A stretch of DNA of 64,000 bases, taken from contig NZ_BNBZ01000012.1 of assembly GCF_014656215.1 (NCBI RefSeq), positions 155,287 to 219,286 on the forward strand, read 5' to 3'. Position numbers and translations under genes: made by a program. This stretch comes from Streptomyces zaomyceticus. Lineage in GTDB: Bacteria > Actinomycetota > Actinomycetes > Streptomycetales > Streptomycetaceae. A model generated the notes under the pieces. The model did no database searches. It saw only the letters and a list, made by a program, of their open reading frames with translations, and was not told the DNA's origin. This document shows, piece after piece, positions 25,482 through 34,234 of the stretch. Numbering within the stretch: position 1 is the stretch's first letter; the number at the start of each line of letters is the position of its first letter.

Positions 25482-28379
25482 CTACGGCCTGAGCGCCGTC
25501 GCCAGTTGCGCCCGCGAGCGGACGTCGAGCTTCTGGTAGATCCGGGTCAACCGCGCCTCGACCGTCTTCACACTCAGGTACAGCTTCGCCGCCGCCTCCT
25601 GGTTGCTGGCGCCCTGGGCCACGAGCCGGGCGAGCCGCAGCTCCGCCTCCGTCAGCGAGGACAGCGCGGGCAGCGCCTCCTCACCCCCGGAGCCGGGCCC
25701 GGGACTCTCGCTCGCGACGCCCGCCGGAGCCTCGCTCGCCAGGGCCAGCCACGGAGCGGCGCCGGCCCGCTCGAACACCGAGGCCGCCGCGTGCAGCGCG
25801 CTCTGGGCGGCCGAACGGCGCCGTCTGCGGCGCTCGACCCGGGCCAGGGCGATCAGCGCCCGCCCCCGTTCGAGGGGCAGCCCGGCCCGCCCGAAGGCCT
25901 CGGCCGTACGGGTGAGCAGCTCCGCCGCCTCGTCGGTCCGCCCCTCCGCCGCGAGCCACAGGGCGTACGCGCGGTCGCAGCCGAGCAGCACCGTGGCCCG
26001 TCCCAGCCGGGCGGCCACCGGCCGTACCTCGTCGAGGAGTGCCAGGGCCTCGTCCGCGGCGTCGTGGGCGAGCAGCGCCTCCGCCAGTTCCTCGTGCCAG
26101 CGCAGCATCGACGGGTCCACCGTCGACTGGGCGCGCTCGTCGGCCTGGACGCGCCGCAGCGTCTCCAGGGCGGCGGCCACGTCGCCGTTGATCAGCTGGA
26201 CCCGGCCGAGCGCGTACCGGCTGCGGGAGAGGAAGACCCGGTCGCCCTCCTCCTCCGAGGCCTGGACACTGCGCCGGGCGTAGCTCGCCGCCCGGGCGAA
26301 GCTGCCGCCGGCCGTCTCCGCGAGTGCCAGCGTGTACCAGGCGGGGCCGGGCGAGAGGCCCGCCTCCAGGGTGAGCGCGAGGGACTGCCCCGCGTGCGCG
26401 AGGGCTGCCGCGCACGCGCCCCTGCGGGACTCGATCGCGGCCAGGGTGGAGAACAGCTCGATCGTGTCCTCCACCGAACCGCGCCGCTGGACCAGGGGAA
26501 GGAGCGCGTTCAGTTCGTCCCGGGCGTCCGTCAGACGGTCGTCGAACAGGGCGTGGCGGATCGTCAGGATCTGTGCGGCGTTACGGATGCCGAGCGGGCG
26601 CTCGGCCAGCTCCAGGGCGCGGGCCTGCGCGAGCACCGCCTCCGCGTCCGGTGACCCGAGGGCCCGTTCCATCCGCGCCTGCACGGTCAGCGCCTGGGCG
26701 GCGGTGCGCGGATCGCCCATCGAGGCGGCCAGCGCGGCCGATTCGACGGCCGCCGTCCGCGAGCGCTGCGGATCGCCGTCCGCGAGGACGTACTTGACGG
26801 CGAGCCGGAGCTGGACCGCGGCCCGCAGGGCGGTGTCCCCCTCCGAGTCCTCCATCGCGTGGACGTACATCTCGTCGAGCCCGGTCAGCCCCTGGCCCGC
26901 CGTGTCGAGTACGGCGAGCCGCGCCTTGACCCGGTCGGCCGGCACCGCGTCCCGGGCGAGCAGATCGGTGGCGGCCCGCATCGCGAGGTCGGCGCGGGCC
27001 GCGCGGGCGGCCTCCTCGGCCGCGTCGACGAGCCGCGCGATCCGCTGCGTCCCGTGGCGTCCCGGCGTCGACTCGGCGGCGAGCAGCGCGAGTTCGGCGG
27101 CGAGCGCGTTGTTTCCGCGCCGCCGGGCGAGGTCGGCCGCGGCCGCGACCTCGGCGGCGAGTTCCTCGTCCGGGCTGTCGGTGGCGAGCGCCCGGTGCCG
27201 TACCGCCTCCACGGGGTCGTCCACGACCTCCGCGAGGGCCGCGTGTCCCGCGCTCCGCTCGGCCCAACAGGCGTCGTGCACCAGGGTGGAGGGCAGCAGC
27301 CCGGCGGTGAAGGTCACCGAGCCGTCCTCGGAGAGCGACACCAGGCCGGCCCGCTCGGCCGCCGCGAGGTCCGCCTCGGCGCTGGGCCGCCCGGCCCGCC
27401 GTACCAGGGTCGAGGAGGGACGCAGCGCGAGGGCGGCGAGCAGCAGCGTCTCGCGCACGGCGAGCGGCGCGGCGCCCAGGAGCTGGCGGGCGAGGTCGCG
27501 GGCACGCCCGGAGAGGGTCAGCGCCTCCGCGTGGTGCACGGGGGTCCGCGCGTCGGCCAGGGACCGGCCCACGGCGAGGGCCAGACGCGGGTTGCCGCCG
27601 CTGGCGCGGTGGATGCGGCCGGCCATCCGGGAGGGGAGCCGGTGGTGGATGAGGAGTTCGGCGATCTCGTCGGCGTGCAGCGGGGGCACGAGCAGTACGT
27701 CGGCCTCGGACGGCACCCAGAGGTGGGAGGCGTGCGGGTCCTCGGGACGGTGGAGCGCGCGGTAGGGCTCCCCTGCCTCGCCGTACGGCTCCGGGGTCTC
27801 GACGGCCACCACCCGCAGGGAGTGGGGCGCCAGGTGGAGGGCGAACCGCAGCAGGTCCGCGCTGTCCGCGTCGACGTGCTGCACGCCGTCGACGACGAGC
27901 AGGACGGGGCCCCGGCAGGTCAGGGTGCGCAGGATCTGGGCGATGCCGAGCCGCAGCGCGATCGGGTCCCAGCCGCCCGCGTCGATCGGCGCCTCGCGGC
28001 AGAGCATGGCGACGGCGGTGCGCTGGGGTCCCGGCAGTTCGTCGAAGACCCCGGACGTCTCGGGCGGGGTGGCGCCGAGTCCGGGCCAGGCCACGGTGGC
28101 CGCCACCGACGCCACCAGCGCGGCGGCCGAGGCCCCGGGTATCTCGCGGTCGGACGGCAGGGTCGCCAGCCACAGCACGGTCTCGCCGCGTGCTTCGGCA
28201 CGGGTGGCCTCGGCGAGGGCGAGCTCGGTCTTGCCCACACCGGCGGGTCCGGTGAGCAGGGCGCGGCCCCGGGTGTGGAGGGCGCGTTCGAGCCGGGCGA
28301 GGAGTTCCTCGCGGCCCACCGGCGCCGGGGGACCGCCCATTCCCGCAGAGCGCAGGGCGAGGTACGGAGCTGTCGTCAC
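25482..28379 (-). CDS. LAL-type LuxR regulator with AAA/STAND ATPase
   Basis: A 965-residue large ATP-binding LuxR-family regulator. The N terminus has Walker A LLTGPAGVGKTELAL (residues 44-51) and Walker B LLVVDGVQHVDADSA; TPR-like helical repeats fill the middle; the C terminus has the LuxR helix-turn-helix LTEAELRLARLVAQGAS, then SVKTVEARLTRIYQKL. GTG 28379 was chosen because GGAGG lies 9 nt before it; upstream frame sequence is not protein-like. Such regulators often activate secondary metabolism or sugar catabolism. It converges with the caspase gene (25-nt gap) and is not obviously part of that module. Confidence 0.92.
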   Translation of the reverse strand: MTTAPYLALRSAGMGGPPAPVGREELLARLERALHTRGRALLTGPAGVGKTELALAEATRAEARGETVLWLATLPSDREIPGASAAALVASVAATVAWPGLGATPPETSGVFDELPGPQRTAVAMLCREAPIDAGGWDPIALRLGIAQILRTLTCRGPVLLVVDGVQHVDADSADLLRFALHLAPHSLRVVAVETPEPYGEAGEPYRALHRPEDPHASHLWVPSEADVLLVPPLHADEIAELLIHHRLPSRMAGRIHRASGGNPRLALAVGRSLADARTPVHHAEALTLSGRARDLARQLLGAAPLAVRETLLLAALALRPSSTLVRRAGRPSAEADLAAAERAGLVSLSEDGSVTFTAGLLPSTLVHDACWAERSAGHAALAEVVDDPVEAVRHRALATDSPDEELAAEVAAAADLARRRGNNALAAELALLAAESTPGRHGTQRIARLVDAAEEAARAARADLAMRAATDLLARDAVPADRVKARLAVLDTAGQGLTGLDEMYVHAMEDSEGDTALRAAVQLRLAVKYVLADGDPQRSRTAAVESAALAASMGDPRTAAQALTVQARMERALGSPDAEAVLAQARALELAERPLGIRNAAQILTIRHALFDDRLTDARDELNALLPLVQRRGSVEDTIELFSTLAAIESRRGACAAALAHAGQSLALTLEAGLSPGPAWYTLALAETAGGSFARAASYARRSVQASEEEGDRVFLSRSRYALGRVQLINGDVAAALETLRRVQADERAQSTVDPSMLRWHEELAEALLAHDAADEALALLDEVRPVAARLGRATVLLGCDRAYALWLAAEGRTDEAAELLTRTAEAFGRAGLPLERGRALIALARVERRRRRRSAAQSALHAAASVFERAGAAPWLALASEAPAGVASESPGPGSGGEEALPALSSLTEAELRLARLVAQGASNQEAAAKLYLSVKTVEARLTRIYQKLDVRSRAQLATALRP

Positions 28380-28519
28380 TGTCCACCACCTCCGCCGCTC
28401 GGGCCCCCGGCCCAAGAGCCCCGTGGGCAGAGAATACGGAGCCCACCCGAGGAGTCCAGGCCCCTTGTCCGGCATACGGACAGCACGCCCCGCCGGGACG
28501 GTGGTTCGAAACGCCAGAA

Positions 28520-28547
28520 CGCGCCCGTGGTGTAGACCACGAGCGCG
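28520..28547 (-). terminator. hairpin downstream of the subtilisin gene
   Basis: CGCGCCCGTGGT and ACCACGAGCGCG form an 11-of-12-bp stem with a 4-nt loop, 58 nt beyond the subtilisin stop. The minus strand continues TTCTGG rather than a clean U-run. The rest of the 226-nt gap shows nothing else I can support. Confidence 0.5.
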
Positions 28548-28605
28548 TCGCTGACCAGCAAGAATGCTGATGTGGGGGGTGGTTCTGGGGTGGAGCTGTG
28601 GTGCC

Positions 28606-30441
28606 TTAGAAGGTCAGGTTCCACGAGTTGATGTAGCCGGTGTCACCCGAGGCCACATCGCGGACCTGGAGCTTCCAGGTGCCGTTGGCGACCTCGCTCG
28701 ACGCGTCGACCGTGTACGTGGTCACGACATCGTCGGCGCTGTCCGAGGAGGAGGACGCCTTGAGGTTGCGCACCGTGCCGTCAGGGGCGATCAGGTCGAT
28801 GACCAGGTCCCCGCGCCAGGTGTGCTTGATGTCCACGCCGACCTTGAGGGCGGCGGGGGCGTTGCCGGTGCGGCCGGTGACGGCGATCGAGGACGACACG
28901 GTGGTGTTGTCCGAGATCGTCACATCGGTCGCGTTGGTGAAGACGGTGCCGGTCGGCGGGTTGGTGGTGCCGGTGACGGCGTCCACGGTCTTCGCCGTGT
29001 CGGCGATGCCGGTGCCGCAGCCGCCGGTGCAGGTGCCGGGCAGCGGACGGGCGTTGGCCTTGATCGCGGTCTCGATCTCGGCCGGGGTGAGGGTGCTCTT
29101 GGCCGACTTGAGCAGGGCGGCGAGGCCCGCGATGTGCGGAGCCGCCATCGAGGTGCCCTGGTAGGGCTTGAAGTTCTCGGCCGACTGGGTCGTCGAGCCC
29201 GAGTTCAGCGTGGAGTAGATGCCGTTCTCGGGGGTGGTGACGGTACCGGGCGTGTCGGTGGCGCGGCGGGTCTCGCCGCCGGGCGCGGCCACGTCCACGA
29301 TGGTGCCGAAGTTGGAGTAGTACGACCGGTTGCCCTCACGGCTGGTGGACGCCACGTTGATGACGTTCGCGCAGTTCGCGGGGGTGAAACCGGAGGCGTT
29401 GGCGTTGCTGTTGCCCGCGGCGACGACGACGGTGGTACCGCGCGAGACGGCGCCGTTGATCGCGGTCTGGTAGACGCTCGGGCAGGAGGCGCTGGCGCCG
29501 CCCAGGCTCAGGTTGATGACCCGCGCCGGGTTCGCGTTGGCGGGGACGCCCGGCACGGTGCCGCCGGAGGCCCACGTGATGGCGTCGGCGATGTCGGCGG
29601 ACGAGCCGCCGCACTTGCCGAGCACCCGCACGGGCTGGATCTTCGCGTTGTACGCGATGCCCGCGATGCCCTTGGTGTTGTTCGTGACGGCGCCGATGGT
29701 GCCGGCCACGTGGGTGCCGTGCCAGGAGGAGTTGGAGGCCTTGGAGCCGAGGCCGCACTCGCCGTCGGTCGCGTTCCAGTCGCCCTCGTCCTTGGCGTCC
29801 GCGTCGCGGCCGTTGCCGTCGCGGGCGTCGGCGGAGGTCGAGATGAAGTCGTACCCGGAGACGATGTTGGTCGCCAGGTCCGTGTGGGCGGCGTAGCCGG
29901 TGTCGATGACGGCGACGGTGACGCCGGAGCCGGTGGTCTTGTCCCAGGCCGCCGGAACGTTCATGCCGCCGGTGGGCTCGAAGAGGTCCCACTGCTTGGC
30001 GTAGTCGGTGTCGTTCGGCGTGACCGCCATCGCGTAGGCACGGATGTCGGGCTCGACGGAGGCGACGGACGGGTCGGCGCGGAACGCCTCCATGACCTCG
30101 GTCACGTCCTGCTTGGTGGCGCTGTCGCCCAGGTCGACCAGGGCGCCACCGCCGGCGAGGCGGCGCTCGAAGGAGAGCTTCTCGCCCGTCTTCGCGGCCT
30201 TCTCGGCCGTGTCGCTCTTCGCGGCGGTGTTGGAGCCGGCCTCGGTGGCCTGGCTCTTGTAGGTGACGATGACCTTCTCGACCGGGGCGCTGGGGAGCGC
30301 CCGCATCGTCTGCGAAGCCGGTGCGGGCTTCGGGGTGGCAGCGCCCGGGGCGGCGGCGAACGCCCCGGAGGTGGTGGCAGCGGCGCCGAGGATCGCGGCG
30401 CTCGCGACCACGGATATGACTCTCCGCCTGGAACCGTTCAA
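28606..30441 (-). CDS. secreted S8 subtilisin-like protease with P domain
   Basis: A 611-residue secreted protease. A twin-arginine-like signal region (SRRRVISVVASAAILG, with an AFA-A cleavage area near residue 30) is followed by an inhibitor-I9-like propeptide (~50-145). The catalytic domain has Asp180 in VIDTGYAAH, His241 in SSWHGTHVAG and Ser431 in GTSMAAPHIAGL. The C terminus (~500-611) is a P/proprotein-convertase domain ending RDVASGDTGYINSWNLTF. The start is TTG 30441 with AAAGGG upstream; the frame continues upstream but without signal-peptide logic. It probably degrades extracellular protein. Confidence 0.93.
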   Translation of the reverse strand: MNGSRRRVISVVASAAILGAAATTSGAFAAAPGAATPKPAPASQTMRALPSAPVEKVIVTYKSQATEAGSNTAAKSDTAEKAAKTGEKLSFERRLAGGGALVDLGDSATKQDVTEVMEAFRADPSVASVEPDIRAYAMAVTPNDTDYAKQWDLFEPTGGMNVPAAWDKTTGSGVTVAVIDTGYAAHTDLATNIVSGYDFISTSADARDGNGRDADAKDEGDWNATDGECGLGSKASNSSWHGTHVAGTIGAVTNNTKGIAGIAYNAKIQPVRVLGKCGGSSADIADAITWASGGTVPGVPANANPARVINLSLGGASASCPSVYQTAINGAVSRGTTVVVAAGNSNANASGFTPANCANVINVASTSREGNRSYYSNFGTIVDVAAPGGETRRATDTPGTVTTPENGIYSTLNSGSTTQSAENFKPYQGTSMAAPHIAGLAALLKSAKSTLTPAEIETAIKANARPLPGTCTGGCGTGIADTAKTVDAVTGTTNPPTGTVFTNATDVTISDNTTVSSSIAVTGRTGNAPAALKVGVDIKHTWRGDLVIDLIAPDGTVRNLKASSSSDSADDVVTTYTVDASSEVANGTWKLQVRDVASGDTGYINSWNLTF

Positions 30442-30984
30442 GGTGTGGCCCTTTCGAGTACGACGTAACTGCGGAGCAGTGGCGGCGGCGCGGGGACACA
30501 CGGGGCGAAGTGGGGTCGCGAACCGGCATTCCCTGGGCTTGGGGGGCCCGTGCGCCGCCACCGGCGCGACGGCCCGGGTCAAGGCCGTCACCGGCGGATG
30601 CCACCCTCCGCATGCACCTGTCAGGGTGCGTCCGGGGGATGATATCTGCCGGTGCGGAGGACAGTAGGGAACGGGGGGGTGAACCCGATACGGGGAAAAC
30701 CCTTGTCACCCCTCACGGCCCGGCGGGGGGTCGGTGAGGGGAGGTGCGACCAGGGCCGCGAACAGGGGAGTCGGCACCCCGTCACACACGCGCCGAGCAG
30801 CCGGAACACCCGCGGCGGGGCGTGCTGGTACGTACCTGCTCCTCGGAAAGGTACACACCTCTCGAGGGGAGCCGGACGGCGGCCCCGGCCGAGCCGGCGG
30901 GGTCCGTTCCCGGGGCGGACGGGGGTGTTCCCGGCCGCGGATCGCGGCCGGGAAACGACCTGGCCCCGACCGGGCGCGGACTGC
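30442..30984. other. non-coding region upstream of the subtilisin gene
   Basis: No credible gene is visible here. Frames on both strands are short, GC-driven and lack family motifs or ribosome sites. It must carry the subtilisin promoter on the minus strand; a TATCAT-like -10 near 30640 is the best candidate but lacks a convincing -35. Confidence 0.5.
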
Positions 30985-31151
30985 GTGACCTCGGCCGGCT
31001 TCGAGTGCCGCGACCTCGGTCGGTTTCGAGTGGCCTCACCCGGCTTCGAGTGCCGTGGCCCCGGCCGGTTTCGAGTGGCCTCACCCGGCTTCGAGTGCCG
31101 TGGCCCCGGCCGGTTTCGAGTGGCCTCACACCGGCTTCGAGGGTCGTGACC
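30985..31151. repeat. 45-bp minisatellite abutting the GNAT stop codon
   Basis: A 45-bp unit recurs at 31021, 31066 and 31111, with degenerate copies either side. Each unit has two related halves: CGGTTTCGAGTGGCCTCACC and CGGCTTCGAGTGCCGTGGCC. On the minus strand the first half-unit is the 3' end of the GNAT gene (encoding VTSLELG and the stop), so the array seems to have grown from the gene's own tail. No spacers or palindromes of CRISPR type are present. Confidence 0.85.
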
Positions 31152-32018
31152 TCAGCCGAGTTCGAGCGACGTGACCCCGTAGACGCGCTCGCGTGCCACC
31201 GGGCGGACCGGGCCCGTGTACATCCGGGCCGTCTCGAACGTCGGCTCGAGCCCCCGCTCCTCGGCCAGCCGCGCCGCCGCCGGATTCGACTCCGGCATGT
31301 CGACCGCGATCCTGGCCGAGCCGAAGTCCCGCGCCTCGGCGGCGAGCGCGTCGAGCAGCGCGGCCGCGTCCGCCGGAGTGTCCGCGAACAGCGGCCCGAT
31401 CCGCGCCTCGTCCTGCGCGGGACGGACCACCCCGTACCCGGTCGGACGTCCGTCGACGACCCGGACCAGCGCGCGGTGGCCGGGCGTGGCGAGCCAGGCG
31501 GCGAGGAAGCGCGGCCGGTCGGCGTGGTGGCAGGCGGCGTCGTACGCGGCGAGGGCGGCCGGGTCGACCAGCCCGGCGGCGACCACACCGGTCACCGGGC
31601 CGTCGGGGGCCGGGACCTCGCCCACGTACCGCGCCGTCCGGTACGCCGTGACGAAGCCGGAGCGCCGGTAGTTGTCCTGCTGCGCCGGCACTCCGTCGAG
31701 CCCGACGGACCGGTCGCCCGCGTGGGCGAGCGCGGCCCGCCAGGTGGCCAGGCCGTGACCGAGACCACGGAGTTCGGGGCGTACGAGATAGAAGCCGAGG
31801 AACGCGTACGCCTCGTCGTAGGTGACGACCGAAATGGCGGACACCGGCTCCCCGTCGACCCGGCCGAGGAAGAAGCCCCCGGGGTCCTGCGCGAAGAACG
31901 CGCGGGCGTCGGAGAGTCCGGGATTCCATCCCTCCTCGGCCGCCCAGGAGCGCACGAGCTCCCAGTCCCGCTCCGTGGCGGGCGCGACGGACAGCGGGCC
32001 GGAGGAGGCGGAGGCCAT
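31152..32018 (-). CDS. GNAT N-acetyltransferase, tandem domains
   Basis: A 288-residue protein made of an N-terminal GNAT acetyltransferase domain and a C-terminal GNAT-like domain. The acetyl-CoA-binding motif A is LVRPELRGLGHGLATWRA (~75-95); the RNYRRSGF-like helix, here QDNYRRSGFV, follows. The second half carries VVDGRPTGYGVVRPAQ and ends with the element used in two-domain GNATs. The substrate is unknown. ATG 32018 follows AAGGAACCCC, a weak ribosome site. Its stop codon borders the minisatellite array. Confidence 0.88.
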   Translation of the reverse strand: MASASSGPLSVAPATERDWELVRSWAAEEGWNPGLSDARAFFAQDPGGFFLGRVDGEPVSAISVVTYDEAYAFLGFYLVRPELRGLGHGLATWRAALAHAGDRSVGLDGVPAQQDNYRRSGFVTAYRTARYVGEVPAPDGPVTGVVAAGLVDPAALAAYDAACHHADRPRFLAAWLATPGHRALVRVVDGRPTGYGVVRPAQDEARIGPLFADTPADAAALLDALAAEARDFGSARIAVDMPESNPAAARLAEERGLEPTFETARMYTGPVRPVARERVYGVTSLELG

Positions 32019-32257
32019 GGGGTTCCTTCAACAGCCGGGAGCGGAGCGGACGGAGGTTCCATCCTGGGGAAACCGGGACGGAACACCCGGGTAAACCGGG
32101 CAAAGCGCGCCGAGCATAGCGCCATGCGTCTCCGTCGCCGCGCACGGGCGATCGATTTCGGCCGCGGGCGCCCCGGCGGCCGCAGGGCTCCGCCGGCCGC
32201 TCCTCGAAGGCTCCCCGGCGGCCCCTTCCCCGGTTCCCCGGCGCTCCCTCCGGCCCC

Positions 32258-33166
32258 TCAGTGGACGAGACGCAGGCGCGGGTCGGCGACCGCGAGGCGG
32301 ACGGTCTGACCCCAGGTCAGTTCCAGCGCGTCCGACTCGACGCCGTCGCCGAACGCCACCAGCCGGTCCGACTCGACGGTGAGGCGCAGGCCCTCGCCCG
32401 GATCGAGGAGCCCCTCGACCCGGCTGGTGCCGGTCGCGGGCGACGGCCAGGCCTCCCGGACGAACCAGGCGAGCCGGGCGTCCGCCGGCGAGGGCAGGGC
32501 GAGCGTGCTGGAGCGCTGCTCCCACAGGGAGCGCAGCCAGCCCGTGGCCCCCGTGCCGGTCCCCACCAGCACACCCGAGGAGGCCTGGGGCTCGGGCGCG
32601 CCGGTCGGCACCTCCGGCGCGTCGAGGTCCAGCGTGTACCGGGCCGTCTGATGGCCGCGCGGCCCGACGTAGATCTCGTTCAGGGCGAGCAGCCGCTGGG
32701 CGTCGTCGGTGCGGGCCTCCACCATGGTCAGTTCGTCGACCGTCGCCCCCGCCTCCACCGCGTACGGCAGCAGCCGCCGTGCCCGGTCGGCCCGGTGCCG
32801 GACCAGAACGCCCGGATTGCGCCCTGGGTCGGCGTCGATCCCGACGACGGGCTGACCGGTCAGGTACTTCGCGGCATTGGCGACCAGGCCGTCCTGGCCG
32901 ACCACGACGACCACGTCCTCGGGTCCGAACAGGAACCGGTCCAGATCGGCGCGCTCCACGCGGCTCTGCCGCCAGGTCAGCGGCACCGCGGCCGCCACCT
33001 CGGCGAGCGCCCGGCGGGTCCGCTCGTGCCGCTCGCGCACGGCGTCCACCGAGCGGCCGCGCGCGGCGAGGAAGAACGCGGCCTGGCCGTGCGTCCCGTG
33101 CCGGGCGAGCAGCTCCTCGTACTCCGTGGTCCGGTGCACGAGGACCGCGCGCGGCGCGAGGCTCAC
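32258..33166 (-). CDS. NAD kinase-like protein
   Basis: A 302-residue protein of the ATP-NAD kinase/diacylglycerol-kinase fold. The usual GGDGT loop is replaced by VVGQDGLVANAAKYL; the downstream NE motif is present as LALNEIYVGPRG, and the GTGTGATGW segment corresponds to the Thr/Ser-Gly-Ser-Thr region of NAD kinases. With the first loop altered, phosphorylation of NAD(H) is not assured. GTG 33166 overlaps the SPFH stop by 4 nt (GTGA), so translation is coupled. Pairing with an SPFH protein suggests a membrane-associated role. Confidence 0.75.
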   Translation of the reverse strand: MSLAPRAVLVHRTTEYEELLARHGTHGQAAFFLAARGRSVDAVRERHERTRRALAEVAAAVPLTWRQSRVERADLDRFLFGPEDVVVVVGQDGLVANAAKYLTGQPVVGIDADPGRNPGVLVRHRADRARRLLPYAVEAGATVDELTMVEARTDDAQRLLALNEIYVGPRGHQTARYTLDLDAPEVPTGAPEPQASSGVLVGTGTGATGWLRSLWEQRSSTLALPSPADARLAWFVREAWPSPATGTSRVEGLLDPGEGLRLTVESDRLVAFGDGVESDALELTWGQTVRLAVADPRLRLVH

Positions 33167-34170
33167 GGCCGGGCCCCGCCCTCGCCGAGCTTGGCCAGCA
33201 GCCCGGTCAGCACGTCCGGAGAGAGCGTCAGGTGCTCGATGTGCGGCAGGTTCTCGGCGGCGCGGGTCACGGCGAGGGCGTGCAGGGTGGCGGGGTCCAC
33301 CTCCGAGTGGGCCCGGAGCCACGCGGACTGCGCCCCGGCGCGCGCGGCGCCGACCTCGCGTGCCGCCTCCGCCTCGGCCTGTGCGAGGCGGACCTTCCGT
33401 ACGGCCTCGGCCTCGGCCCGCACCGCGTCGGCGGCCGCGTTCTCCTCGGCCTCGCGACGGGCGTTGGTGCCGCGCTGTTCGACCAGCCGTTCCTCCTGCC
33501 GGGCCAGCTCGATCTTGCTCGCGAGCTCGTTCTCGGCGATGGCGCGTTCGCGTTCCACGGCGACCGCGCGGCGTTCGTACGTCGCCCGGTCGGCCTCCTG
33601 CTGGATCTGTTCGCGGGCGGGGGTGCGCAGGGCCCGCTCGACCTCGGGTTCGGGGCGGATCGCCACGACCCTGACCGCGACGACCTCGATGCCGGTGGCC
33701 GGCAGACGCGGTTCGGCCGCGAGCCCGGCCGTGACGCGGTCCCGGACCGCCGTCACGCCGTCGACGAGCGCCTCGGCGAGTGCCGTGCGGGCGAGGACGT
33801 CGAGGGCGTGCTGCTGGGCCGTCTCGGTGAGAAGGGTGGCGATCTGCTCCAGCGGGGTGCCGCGCCACGCGCCCGTGTCCGGGTCGATGGAGAAGTCGAG
33901 CCGGGTGGCGGCGGCCGCCGGGTCGCCGATCCGGTACGTGACGGTGGACTGGACGCTGACGTCCTGGAAGTCGGCGGTGCGGGCGTGGAAGGCCATCGCC
34001 AGTTCGCGGTCGTTCACCGGCACTTCGGAGAGGGCGGCGGTGAGCGGCCGGAACCAGAAGCTCAGCCCCTCGCCGTCGTGGACGAGCCGGCCTCGGCGCT
34101 GGTGGCGGATGTGCGCGGTGGGCGCGGAGCGCAGATGGCGCCAGCCGGCCCGCCGGGTGATGTCTGCCAT
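33163..34170 (-). CDS. SPFH/band 7 (stomatin-like) protein
   Basis: A 335-residue SPFH-domain protein. Residues ~30-170 form the SPFH fold (VPVNDRELAMAFHARTADFQ, shortened to ELAMAFHARTADFQ, and VQSTVTYRIGDPAAA); residues ~185-280 form a long alanine- and glutamate-rich coiled coil (AIAENELASKIELARQEERL). There is no obvious hydrophobic anchor, unlike classic stomatins. ATG 34170 has AAGGGGG 7 nt upstream. The NAD-kinase-like gene overlaps the 3' end by 4 nt. Its promoter carries two identical-arm palindromes. Confidence 0.88.
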   Translation of the reverse strand: MADITRRAGWRHLRSAPTAHIRHQRRGRLVHDGEGLSFWFRPLTAALSEVPVNDRELAMAFHARTADFQDVSVQSTVTYRIGDPAAAATRLDFSIDPDTGAWRGTPLEQIATLLTETAQQHALDVLARTALAEALVDGVTAVRDRVTAGLAAEPRLPATGIEVVAVRVVAIRPEPEVERALRTPAREQIQQEADRATYERRAVAVERERAIAENELASKIELARQEERLVEQRGTNARREAEENAAADAVRAEAEAVRKVRLAQAEAEAAREVGAARAGAQSAWLRAHSEVDPATLHALAVTRAAENLPHIEHLTLSPDVLTGLLAKLGEGGARP

Positions 34171-34185
34171 GAACAAACCCCCTTG

Positions 34186-34234
34186 TCGTCATGTTGACGA
34201 TAGGGGGTCGGTCCGGTTGTCGTCAAGATGACGA
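34186..34234 (-). promoter_or_regulatory. SPFH operon promoter with two TCGTCA-N3-TGACGA operators
   Basis: Two perfect 15-bp palindromes, TCGTCATGTTGACGA (34186-34200) and TCGTCAAGATGACGA (34220-34234), lie 34 bp apart centre to centre. On the minus strand a sigma70-like promoter reads TTGACG (34221-34226), 18-nt spacer, TATCGT (34197-34202). Operator 2 covers the -35 and operator 1 covers the -10, so a dimeric repressor would block transcription of SPFH and its partner. Operator 2 also overlaps the stop codon of the upstream DMT transporter gene. The repressor is not identified. Confidence 0.75.
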
